64,000 nucleotides of DNA from Arenicella xantha (GTDB lineage: Bacteria > Pseudomonadota > Gammaproteobacteria > Arenicellales > Arenicellaceae): contig NZ_QNRT01000002.1 of NCBI RefSeq assembly GCF_003315245.1, forward strand, positions 414,206 to 478,205. The letters run 5' to 3'. Shown one piece after another: positions 40,247-48,352 of the stretch. Numbering within the stretch: the stretch's first letter is position 1; each line of letters starts with the position of its first letter. The notes beneath the pieces were generated by a model. That model did no database searches and was not told where the DNA came from. It saw only the letters and a program-made list of their open reading frames with translations. The position numbers and the translations under genes were made by a program.

Positions 40247-41794
40247 TCATTCAGATGTGTATCCAAGTCTCAGTCTAATAGGCTTAAGTATTTGCTCCAC
40301 GTCTTTACACACAGCATCGTCATAGGTTACCGACGGATTCGCAGCCCTAGATATATCTATAGAATCCTGGAGATTCGCGCCAGAAACTTTGACGCCTAAC
40401 CAGCTTGCGACGTTTGCCGCAACAGATGCGGGGGCCTCACATATATCTTCAAATCTTATTTCAAAAAGGTTTGACCCAAGATGGAGCTTGCTACTGTCAA
40501 ACACTTGTTGCAGCTGATGCACTGTTGTGTAGGCCATGTGCTTAGCCGGCGAATCAGTCAGAATCTGAGATGCAGATAAGCCGTTCGCTTCGTACGCGAG
40601 TGGCAATGTTACTCTACCGATTTCATTGTCTAATCTAGCCGTCATATGAGTACGTCGCAAACATGTGGCCAATGGGTCTCGCACCATATGAATAAATTTT
40701 GCGTTAGGAAATGCCTGCACTAAGAGATCAGGTATTAACATCGCCTCAGGCAATTTAAACCCCCAAAACATACTGTTCCCAATTTGACTCAACAGGTTTC
40801 TAGCGGCGTAATGCAACCCCCGAACCGACTGCTTTTCAGGATCACAAGAACTGGGAAACCGGTTTATTTTAAAAATTGCTTTATAAATGGCTAAAACCAT
40901 GGGGATTGAATCACCACTACCGTTTAATTCGCTACCCATATCGATATTTAAGTCTTGCGCCAGTTCTGACAAGAGCCTAGAACCGCTACCGCCTCTAGAC
41001 AGAAATATTATCAATTGCTTGTCCGAACCCAGCACCTGCTCTAGGGTTTCGCAGGCCGGCGATAACCCCCATTTATCTAAATAATACTCGTGGGTAGATT
41101 CTAGTTCGGCGCGAAACGTAAAGGTCTGTCGATTCACTATCTTCGGTGAATCGCCCCTTGATTGAATTAAATTTCCGCATTCATCAGCGTATTTATGAAT
41201 ACAAGGCGCATTAATTACGTATGCATTTTGACCTAAAACATTCGCATTACGTATCAAATCTTCGCCGATTAAATGAATGCTAGGCAAGTTATCATCAAGA
41301 CGAAGGGTATTGCTTTTTCGAAACACCAAAAGCTGCTCATCTAGCTTTACAACTTGAGCAAAATTTTGAGCCTGCAAATGATCCCTATAAGACTGAGGGT
41401 CTGAAACGTGACCGGTGGGCTTGATGTCCACATCCCATCCATACACTCCTAAGATACCCCAATTAGGGTCCACTGATTCCAGCTCACTTAAAGCTTGCTC
41501 AAACTTACCATCCCATCCAGGTGGAAGTAACACATCTTCATGCACAACCACGATAGTTTCATGAACTGCCCGATTAACGCCAGCATTAATAGCTTGCCCT
41601 AAATTATGATAACGAAGGTTTGCTACATTATCGACAGTAATAAATTGATGCCTAGGTTTGTTAACGGCATCAGACCTACAAATATTGTGATCATAATCTC
41701 CAGAAAACTGGACGGTCACAAAGCTAATAGGCCTTGACTCGTGACCAATATAACCTGTGAGGTCAGGGTACTCTCGACGTATCTCAACACTCAT
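40247..41794 (-). CDS. glycosyltransferase-sulfotransferase fusion protein
   Basis: Residues about 1-215 resemble a GT2-like glycosyltransferase domain (VVVHEDVLLPPGWDGKFEQA, near 84-103, like the Glyco_tranf_2_5 group; GEDLIRNANVLG later). Residues about 250-515 form a sulfotransferase: a P-loop-like SRGGSGSRLL near 262 as the PAPS 5'-phosphosulfate loop and FIHMVRDPLATCLRR as the 3'-phosphate site. The role inferred is adding and sulfating a sugar on a surface glycan. I use the ATG at 41794, two bases after the upstream sulfotransferase stop; an ATG at 41839 would overlap that gene. The two halves are read in one frame with no stop, so this is a true fusion in this sequence. Confidence 0.78.
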   Translation of the reverse strand: MSVEIRREYPDLTGYIGHESRPISFVTVQFSGDYDHNICRSDAVNKPRHQFITVDNVANLRYHNLGQAINAGVNRAVHETIVVVHEDVLLPPGWDGKFEQALSELESVDPNWGILGVYGWDVDIKPTGHVSDPQSYRDHLQAQNFAQVVKLDEQLLVFRKSNTLRLDDNLPSIHLIGEDLIRNANVLGQNAYVINAPCIHKYADECGNLIQSRGDSPKIVNRQTFTFRAELESTHEYYLDKWGLSPACETLEQVLGSDKQLIIFLSRGGSGSRLLSELAQDLNIDMGSELNGSGDSIPMVLAIYKAIFKINRFPSSCDPEKQSVRGLHYAARNLLSQIGNSMFWGFKLPEAMLIPDLLVQAFPNAKFIHMVRDPLATCLRRTHMTARLDNEIGRVTLPLAYEANGLSASQILTDSPAKHMAYTTVHQLQQVFDSSKLHLGSNLFEIRFEDICEAPASVAANVASWLGVKVSGANLQDSIDISRAANPSVTYDDAVCKDVEQILKPIRLRLGYTSE

Positions 41795-41796
41795 TT

Positions 41797-42648
41797 TTAC
41801 GTATAACCATACTCGCTCATCAACTCTTTCGCTGTACATTTAATATCAGACAAAACCAATGGATCCAAATCAACCCAGGCATCTAACGAATTCGAATCTA
41901 TTGGTCTACTTCGCTCGGTCCCTCCGGGCCCTTTGCCGGTTAAGATCGAGTGGTGTTGCAACATACTTTGACTAAAATTCAATGAGCAATGCTCGGCTAG
42001 CAATTGAGCCATTTCTTCTCTGCGCAAGACCAAATCCTCATATTTTAAAACCATAGTTGGAATACCTGCATTCAAAAAATCGCCAACTAAACTAGACTTA
42101 ATCAACCAAACCAGCGCTCTCTTCACGTGCTCGCTAGTGTTCGAAGAACAAATCTTTGAATACGCCACAGCGAACCTTGAAACTAAATCAGGTTTAGCGG
42201 AAATCAGTTTGATTTGATTCTCAACCATTGGGATTTGCGAGAGCCTGGTCATTGAGCGAACGACTGAACGTGGATCCCTTACTAAGTAGATTGCAGCAAC
42301 AGGGATATCCAAAGTTGAAAGTCGCTCAAACTCATAAGTTAGATTTGGAACCTTTAGAACTAAGTGCGTAATTTCCGTAGTAGCGCTTCCGCAATCAGCA
42401 TTTTCACGCAAATGACCTACAATCCCTCGTTTTTGAACATATTTATCGTGTGCTCTAAGCAATACAGAGTAAAGCGTATCGACATTTACCTCCCCATCAC
42501 CCGAGACCTCCTTAAACCACTCATAAACACCATCAGTCTCATCCAGCAAAAATGCCTTCGGATGAGACCCGACAATTTGTCCAGTTAGCGTCGTGCCGCT
42601 GCGCTGACATCCCACGACAACCACAATTTTTTTGATAGCATCTAACAT
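41797..42648 (-). CDS. sulfotransferase family protein
   Basis: A PAPS-dependent sulfotransferase of the bacterial sulfotransfer family, 283 residues. The 5'-phosphosulfate loop is GCQRSGTT at 13-20, right after the first strand; the 3'-phosphate motif is YLVRDPRSVVRSM near 115. The acceptor is unknown; context suggests a polysaccharide. The ATG at 42648 is preferred over an in-frame TTG at 42660, which touches the U-tract of the terminator just upstream. It is followed after two bases by the fusion gene, so the pair is surely co-transcribed. Confidence 0.85.
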   Translation of the reverse strand: MLDAIKKIVVVVGCQRSGTTLTGQIVGSHPKAFLLDETDGVYEWFKEVSGDGEVNVDTLYSVLLRAHDKYVQKRGIVGHLRENADCGSATTEITHLVLKVPNLTYEFERLSTLDIPVAAIYLVRDPRSVVRSMTRLSQIPMVENQIKLISAKPDLVSRFAVAYSKICSSNTSEHVKRALVWLIKSSLVGDFLNAGIPTMVLKYEDLVLRREEMAQLLAEHCSLNFSQSMLQHHSILTGKGPGGTERSRPIDSNSLDAWVDLDPLVLSDIKCTAKELMSEYGYT

Positions 42649-42658
42649 ATCATCACTC

Positions 42659-42686
42659 AAAAAAAACCCGTGGAATACACCACGGG
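42659..42686 (-). terminator. terminator downstream of the tail-like protein gene
   Basis: CCCGTGG and CCACGGG (42667-42673 and 42680-42686) form a 7-bp stem with a 6-base loop, followed on the minus strand by eight T's (42659-42666). It ends the gene at 42755-43879. The sulfotransferase ATG comes only ten bases after the T-tract. Confidence 0.92.
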
Positions 42687-42754
42687 CTTGATAAAAAACT
42701 TATTGGGTTGCGCCGAAACGGCTGAAGCTAACAGCCCAATCTAAGCAGCAATGT

Positions 42755-43879
42755 CTACTGTTGAACCAATTTTTCTTCCAGTTCAACGAGCCGCTCATTT
42801 AACTGCTCAATATAAACGTGAGCTTTTTCCAACTCGTTTAACATACGCAACATTTTAACCGTCATATTGATTGGTTCATCGGCTCCGGTCGGGCCCACAG
42901 ATGGGAGATATTTATTCTCCCACATCGATTTCGCATGCTCCTCAATCGAAGGAATTTCATACACATTTTTGTCAAAGACTCTATCGCACGGGTCAGCAAC
43001 CGTACAGTTCCCACCTCCACCAACTGATATTAGCCCACCAGCGATTGTTAGGTCTCCTGTGGGGCTCAATGTAAACAGATTGCCACCTGGTCCACCGTCC
43101 TCTCGCATTATCAGATTCAGACCTGCTGAAATTTCCCATGATTTAGAAACATTAGTATTTTCAAAAACCAGCTCTGGATTACCATTATTCTGCAGGCGAA
43201 GCATATTTTGTCCACCAGAGCCACTCGTATCAGAGATATGCAACGCAGTATTAGGAGTAGAAGTCCCCATACCGACATCACCATTAGCCGCGACAAATAG
43301 AGAACCGGAATCGGCTCCAGGCTTAATTTGCAAAGGCAGCCGACTGCCATTAGTTACATCTCGAATAAAAAAGTTAGCTTCATTCCCAGCCATATCCCAT
43401 GTTTGAGGGGTAAAGCCATCTGAACCATCTTGCTCAAAGCGAACTGTAGGGGTATTGCCTTCTACTATATGTAAATCGACAACGGGATTTAGCGTTTTAA
43501 TACCAATATCGCCATCGCTCTCTACAACTAAGGAATTGGCAGGAGCTCCGGCTTCGACACGAAACGGTGAACGACCGGCGGTCGAGTCTTGAATTGAGAA
43601 ATGACTAGTACCACCATTGCTAGTATCATTTGCCACCAAGCGCCAATCATTCGATGGGAAGCTCGCAGAGTTACTGGTATCGTCGAAGTGAATCCGTAAA
43701 TTATTTTCCTTTAGGCGTTGAGTATCAAAACCAAAATTCTCACCATTTGCGCAGTCACTTCCCACGCACTGGCTAAATTGAATAATGACATCATCTGCAT
43801 GAACGACATCTGCTTGCGCTGAATGTGTGAACGCTACACCACTTAATATAGCTAGCGTGCTTTTTGCTATGAACTTCAT
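42755..43879 (-). CDS. secreted phage-tail-like repeat protein with coiled-coil end
   Basis: A 374-residue exported protein (signal MKFIAKSTLAILSGVAFTHS, cleavage likely after AQA). The body has two or three repeats of about 80 residues with the phage-tail-fibre signature GDxGxxTxxPxxxLHI (GDIGIKTLNPVVDLHI near 119; GDVGMGTSTPNTALHI near 200). The end has KYLPSVGPTG and then a coiled coil (about 330-374). It resembles S74-type tail or adhesin proteins but lacks a visible intramolecular chaperone, so function is unknown. AGGGGATTGGA lies before the ATG. A promoter with an inverted repeat is upstream and a strong terminator downstream. Confidence 0.75.
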   Translation of the reverse strand: MKFIAKSTLAILSGVAFTHSAQADVVHADDVIIQFSQCVGSDCANGENFGFDTQRLKENNLRIHFDDTSNSASFPSNDWRLVANDTSNGGTSHFSIQDSTAGRSPFRVEAGAPANSLVVESDGDIGIKTLNPVVDLHIVEGNTPTVRFEQDGSDGFTPQTWDMAGNEANFFIRDVTNGSRLPLQIKPGADSGSLFVAANGDVGMGTSTPNTALHISDTSGSGGQNMLRLQNNGNPELVFENTNVSKSWEISAGLNLIMREDGGPGGNLFTLSPTGDLTIAGGLISVGGGGNCTVADPCDRVFDKNVYEIPSIEEHAKSMWENKYLPSVGPTGADEPINMTVKMLRMLNELEKAHVYIEQLNERLVELEEKLVQQ

Positions 43880-43893
43880 TCCAATCCCCTGAG

Positions 43894-43922
43894 TTTATTA
43901 CTCACTTAAAAATTACAGTCAA
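43894..43922 (-). promoter_or_regulatory. predicted promoter of the tail-like protein gene
   Basis: On the minus strand TTGACT (43917-43922), 17 bases, AATAAA (43894-43899). The start would be near 43887, very close to the ATG at 43879. The -35 box lies in an inverted repeat (next entry). Confidence 0.35.
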
Positions 43923-43934
43923 CACTATGACTGT
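43915..43934. repeat. 7-bp inverted repeat over the -35 box
   Basis: ACAGTCA (43915-43921) and TGACTGT (43928-43934) are perfect inverted copies, 6 bases apart. Overlap with the predicted -35 box suggests an operator. Confidence 0.4.
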
Positions 43935-44005
43935 GACCCGCTTGCTTTCAACCACCCTGCTCCACAGAAAGCCAGCTCTTCATTACAATTAAGTAACAGT
44001 ATAAC

Positions 44006-44803
44006 TTAATCGTCGTTACCTATCAGCTCTTTTGAACCGTCTACATAATTTGGCCTAGCGACGCCGTTAATTACCGAGAATGAGCCTGATTGACGGTTCT
44101 GATCGCCTTGCTCCTCGGTTGGCAAACTGCCTTCATTACGGAGACGTTGCAGTAGTTCCAGCTCCGCTGCCGAGTCGCCCGACGATCTAACAGCCTGCAT
44201 CTCGACTCTAACCGATTCGTCTACTTGCGGCGATATAACTGATTCCCATGTATAAACGCCATCCGGTAGGCTTGAATCCATAGACAAACTCTCACCTGGC
44301 CCAAAAGACTGCTGTATACGCTGCCCGTCTGGTCCGACAATCGTTATGTCCGCTCGACTATAATCTATATTTTCGGGCGCGCTCCACTCCACATAATTTT
44401 CAGTGAGGGGTTGTAACGCAACTCGGTCGATTGGCGCTTCATAATTTGCATAAATTTCATCAGCAAGCTCATCGGTTAGCTCATCAGATTCTCCCTCCAC
44501 ATCATCAACTGCAGAACTTGAATCTCCCCCTACAGCATTGTGTCGATGTGAAGCATCTTCAATAGCTGGTAGAGAATCATCTTCAGATGTCTGCACAGAG
44601 ATAACTTCAGCGACACTATCTTGAGCTTCAGCGGTCTTTTGAGTTACGTGAGGCGGTGGTTCGTTCGAACAACCAATTAAAGCGAGAAACATTAAACCAG
44701 AAGCAACTAGTTTGATGTCTACACTAGGCCTTAGGCTGTCACAGAGAATTTTCAATCTTCCCACGCCAGCCTCTTGTTGATGCAACATTTTCCAAGCCAT
44801 CAT
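44006..44803 (-). CDS. hypothetical lipoprotein
   Basis: A 265-residue protein of unknown function. A hydrophobic segment ending in lipobox ALIGC (Cys about 45) predicts lipidation; the n-region before it is unusually long (about 30 residues), so the true start may lie later, though no better ATG is present. After an acidic Ser/Glu/Asp linker (about 50-125) comes a domain with YVEWSAPENIDYSRADITIVG near 135 that looks like a beta-sandwich, then a short tail (NRQSGSFSVINGVARPNY). It follows the FG-GAP protein on the same strand by 90 bp. It is probably co-expressed with one of its neighbours in an exported system. Confidence 0.6.
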   Translation of the reverse strand: MMAWKMLHQQEAGVGRLKILCDSLRPSVDIKLVASGLMFLALIGCSNEPPPHVTQKTAEAQDSVAEVISVQTSEDDSLPAIEDASHRHNAVGGDSSSAVDDVEGESDELTDELADEIYANYEAPIDRVALQPLTENYVEWSAPENIDYSRADITIVGPDGQRIQQSFGPGESLSMDSSLPDGVYTWESVISPQVDESVRVEMQAVRSSGDSAAELELLQRLRNEGSLPTEEQGDQNRQSGSFSVINGVARPNYVDGSKELIGNDD

Positions 44804-44859
44804 GTTAATAAAACCTGTTAGTAAGCAATTGATAATACGCCTTGATAAGTCGTGTGTCG

Positions 44860-44875
44860 TGCGACTAAAGTCGCA
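44860..44875. repeat. 7-bp inverted repeat between FG-GAP and lipoprotein genes
   Basis: TGCGACT and AGTCGCA are separated by only two bases, so a palindrome-like site or tight hairpin. No T-tract on the minus strand. It lies just after the FG-GAP gene stop. Confidence 0.45.
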
Positions 44876-44893
44876 TTCCTAACACCGACCCGA

Positions 44894-47197
44894 CTAAGGC
44901 TTGATTGTTTGGCCCGCTGCATTATTCGCTTTAGGCAATCGATGATACTTGTCTATTGCCGGCTCATCGAGCACCACCTCAGTGCCATCACTCCACGTGA
45001 TAGTGAGCTTTGCTACTGCCGCATTCAAACCAAGACCAAAATGTAATTTGGCTGAATGTTGCGACGAAAATGAGTCACCAGTAACCACTCGAGTCATTTG
45101 ATTTCCAGACTCAGCTATAACTCGCACGGTAGCGCCAATAGTCGACCTCTCATCATCGTCTTCAAGCTGAACACCGATCCAATGACCGGCCTCATTGAGG
45201 CCATTACGATAGATATGTAAGCGGTAGCGCGTGTCATTAGTGCCGCTAGCTATATGCTCTACCACCAACAGGTCAACTCGGCCATCGTTATCAATATCCT
45301 CTGTCACAACCGCTCTCGCGTCATACTCAAATGCCACGCCCATCAAATACGCAATATTGATGAACTCGTCATTATGCTTTAGGTATAGCACCTTATGCTC
45401 ATAGCCATTCCAAGAGATTTTTGCTTCTCTCAGATCTGTCGATTCAACTTGAAACAACATATCCCGAGCGATGTCTTCTTGACCACCTTCATAGATATCG
45501 TGACGCCAAAATGTAGTGCAATAATCCTGTGTACTCTCACCACTAAAATGGCCATTCGCAACAAAAATATCTTTGTCACCGTCATTATCGAAGTCAAAGG
45601 TACTCGTGCCCCAAGACCATCCAGTGCGAGCCACTTCATCATTATTCGGCGCTTTGACAAATCCCTCATCACGTTTTAAAAACATTCTATTGCCATAGCC
45701 CATAGCCATCCGCATATCAGTGTGTTCCTTAAAATCGTCACGACCTAACCCCATGCCCTCCAAACGTCGAGCAGTTGTTGAGCTCATTCCAATCACATAG
45801 AAATCAAGTTTGCCATCGCCATCAAAGTCATCGAAGGTATGCCCCATTCCAAAGAAGTGCCGATCCAAACCAAAGTCATCTGTGACATCGGTAAAATGAC
45901 CTTTACCGTCATTTAGGTAGACATCAAAACCGGCATAGTCACTAACAACGATCAGATCCATGTCTTGGTCATCGTCCAAGTCAACTAATGAGCTGCTATA
46001 CGATCTTCGATTACGCTTAGCGCCAAGCCCGACCTCGTCGGTAACATCAGTAAATTTATTATCGCCGTCATTACGCAACATCACAGCAGGATAGCCGTCA
46101 TTCGCGTCATAATACGGATTTGGCATTTGGCCCTGGCGATACGCATACTTGTAGTTAGCAATATGCAAATCCAAATCACCATCACCATCAATATCGCCAG
46201 CGGTAAAAGTTTTCGGTAAGCTCATATGATGGTCCGATATCTTTAAAGGATTCCCTTTAAAACGACCATCAGGACCGCCAACAAACATCATGGGATACCC
46301 ACGTTCATCAACACCAACAAAATCAACCTGACCATCGCCGTTGAAATCAGCTAGCACTGCACCGTCATAAAGGTTGCGGTACTTATCGAACAATTCCTCG
46401 GCAACTAATTCGCCGCCACCATTGTTCTTAAGCAAGATATTTTGCCCGCCCAACACGATTTCAGAGTTCCCATCTTTATCGAGGTCATACACCAGAAGAG
46501 GATGAATCAGAGGTCGCTCCTCAGTGCCCGTTACCGTAAACACTTCGGTAAATGGAGCGGCTTTCTCGCGCTCAAGAATGCTCATATTTAGCACCTTGAT
46601 TTTGTCAGCAACCAACTCGACATCACCCGCTAACGCTACGCTCCAATCAATCTCCAGCATGCCCTTAAAAGCCAGTCGATGGGCAGGGTTGGGCCGATTA
46701 ATATGTAGCGTGAAACTTACTTCTGAGACCGCCCCCATATTAGCTGCTGGCGGTGTGAATTTGGCATGATGCCACTCAGACTGCTCTAACACATAACCCT
46801 CAGCGGCCATGCTAGCAATAAATGCCTTGAACTTGGCGTTGGTCCAAAGTTCACCATCACCGGAAAATTTATAGCGAGCAATTTGTAACGCTAACGGCTC
46901 ACTACTGCTGTGTTTCGCGAGCTGTAAACTATTGAATGGAAAACTAGCCAACACCGAAAATTTATCATCGGATTTAAGTAGGTCGTCCCAAAGCTTGACG
47001 ATTCGCTGTTCGTACATTTGAGCAATTTCTTCGGGGCCCCAAACAAGCCGATCAAGTTTGCGACGAGTATTGACCAAGTTTAAGGCTTTGTCTCGATTTT
47101 CCCGCACCTCAGTATCGCTTGGCCCAACCACCTGAGCCTGCAGCAAGCCAGCAAAAAGACTGGTAAAAACCAGCACAAGCAAACTTTTAAACTTCAT
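44894..47197 (-). CDS. secreted FG-GAP/VCBS repeat protein with ASPIC-UnbV domain
   Basis: A 767-residue exported protein; signal MKFKSLLVLVFTSLFAGLLQ, cleavage likely after LLQA. After an N-terminal domain of about 220 residues come many FG-GAP calcium-binding blades with the DxDGDGxxD pattern (DLDKDGNSEIVL, DFNGDGQVDFVG, DIDGDGDLDLHI, DFDGDGKLDFYV, DFDNDGDKDIFV), forming a beta-propeller. The C-terminus is an ASPIC/UnbV domain (GATVRVIAESGNQM to TITWSDGTEVVLDEP, about 680-755). This architecture is common in marine bacteria as surface proteins; function is not established. The lipoprotein gene follows. Confidence 0.85.
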   Translation of the reverse strand: MKFKSLLVLVFTSLFAGLLQAQVVGPSDTEVRENRDKALNLVNTRRKLDRLVWGPEEIAQMYEQRIVKLWDDLLKSDDKFSVLASFPFNSLQLAKHSSSEPLALQIARYKFSGDGELWTNAKFKAFIASMAAEGYVLEQSEWHHAKFTPPAANMGAVSEVSFTLHINRPNPAHRLAFKGMLEIDWSVALAGDVELVADKIKVLNMSILEREKAAPFTEVFTVTGTEERPLIHPLLVYDLDKDGNSEIVLGGQNILLKNNGGGELVAEELFDKYRNLYDGAVLADFNGDGQVDFVGVDERGYPMMFVGGPDGRFKGNPLKISDHHMSLPKTFTAGDIDGDGDLDLHIANYKYAYRQGQMPNPYYDANDGYPAVMLRNDGDNKFTDVTDEVGLGAKRNRRSYSSSLVDLDDDQDMDLIVVSDYAGFDVYLNDGKGHFTDVTDDFGLDRHFFGMGHTFDDFDGDGKLDFYVIGMSSTTARRLEGMGLGRDDFKEHTDMRMAMGYGNRMFLKRDEGFVKAPNNDEVARTGWSWGTSTFDFDNDGDKDIFVANGHFSGESTQDYCTTFWRHDIYEGGQEDIARDMLFQVESTDLREAKISWNGYEHKVLYLKHNDEFINIAYLMGVAFEYDARAVVTEDIDNDGRVDLLVVEHIASGTNDTRYRLHIYRNGLNEAGHWIGVQLEDDDERSTIGATVRVIAESGNQMTRVVTGDSFSSQHSAKLHFGLGLNAAVAKLTITWSDGTEVVLDEPAIDKYHRLPKANNAAGQTIKP

Positions 47198-47389
47198 GAA
47201 TTTTTACCTATCGAATCGTAATTGCGGTCATTAAACGTTAAGCCATTAGCAAAATCAATACACCATTCAGACTAGTCGTAAAGCTGGACTTCTAATAAGA
47301 CTAACGAGCCAGCACTAGCTACTCAGTTCAAGGGCACAGCAATAAGTGTTAGCATCATATCGCCAGCATCAACTTCACCACACATCGCC

Positions 47390-48328
47390 ATGCAGATTGT
47401 CTACATCAGCAACCGACCTAAGACACTGAACCAAACATTGAAAAAAGTATGTGCCAACATGCCTTACATTGACTCGGCACTGGTTTGCATGCCTGAAGCA
47501 TTGTTGAAATCCGTTGTTGCACCAGCCGAACTAAAGATCACCCTTACCCCTGAAGAATCTTTGTTGAATAAGTTGGAGCGGTCTCAACTGAGCTCACTTG
47601 ACCACCAACGCCGCAACTATTTATTGCGCAAATCGCTTATAGCATCGGAGTTGGTTCAACATAGATTTATCATGTCAGATGATGACGCTCGCCCACTTAG
47701 ATTGGTAAAACTAGACTATTTTTTAAGTGCTAATCGCTACCAGCGATATTACTTCCACGACTTAATGACCTGGCCCAATAGTCGAACAGAATTTGACACC
47801 GGACAGTTAATGACAGGAGCGCTTTTAAGTAGCCTTGGGCTACCAACACTGTCTTATGCTAGCCATATGCCACAGCTAGTTGACCGCCAAATTTACCTTG
47901 AAGCTTGTCACTTCTTCGAACCCTACAGTATAGAGTTTGCTTTGTGTGAATGGAGCAGCTACTTCAATTACGCTGCCGTTAAGCACCCTGATCTTTTCGA
48001 CTCACCACGCCCATACTTAACACTCTGCTGGCCCGAACACCCATTGGCCTGGACTCCGCTCGTAAGGCCCGATGAATACATTTTCGAAAATTACACGCCG
48101 AGCTTGTATACGCTGAACGGTCCATTTTCAGAGGAATCTCTCGCAATGACGGAAACCATTAGCGACGTAGAGAGTCGGAAAACAATTGAAGCGACCAAAA
48201 AAGTTTTAGCTTGGCGACTCTATGACATAGGGCTTCGATATCCAGAGCAAAACACTGGTTTCAAAAAGTACTTAAATCCCCGCACGTGGATCAATAAGCT
48301 ACTCACGCGCTACTCCATCCACCAGTAA
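47390..48328 (+). CDS. putative Stealth-like or glycosyl/phosphosugar transferase
   Basis: A 312-residue cytoplasmic-looking protein that I cannot place firmly. It has FIMSDDDARP near residue 95-104, a DDD motif like the Mg-sugar-nucleotide site of transferases, followed by LVKLDYFL and, some 60 residues on, ASHMPQLVDRQIYLEA near 150. The spacing recalls the conserved regions of Stealth capsule proteins (hexose-1-phosphate transferases), but their CR1 is not clear. It opens the plus-strand glycan gene run and precedes a GT4 gene by 24 bp, so a role in polysaccharide synthesis is likely. Confidence 0.5.
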   Translation: MQIVYISNRPKTLNQTLKKVCANMPYIDSALVCMPEALLKSVVAPAELKITLTPEESLLNKLERSQLSSLDHQRRNYLLRKSLIASELVQHRFIMSDDDARPLRLVKLDYFLSANRYQRYYFHDLMTWPNSRTEFDTGQLMTGALLSSLGLPTLSYASHMPQLVDRQIYLEACHFFEPYSIEFALCEWSSYFNYAAVKHPDLFDSPRPYLTLCWPEHPLAWTPLVRPDEYIFENYTPSLYTLNGPFSEESLAMTETISDVESRKTIEATKKVLAWRLYDIGLRYPEQNTGFKKYLNPRTWINKLLTRYSIHQ

Positions 48329-48352
48329 GACACTAGTTAAACCGAAGCCTTA

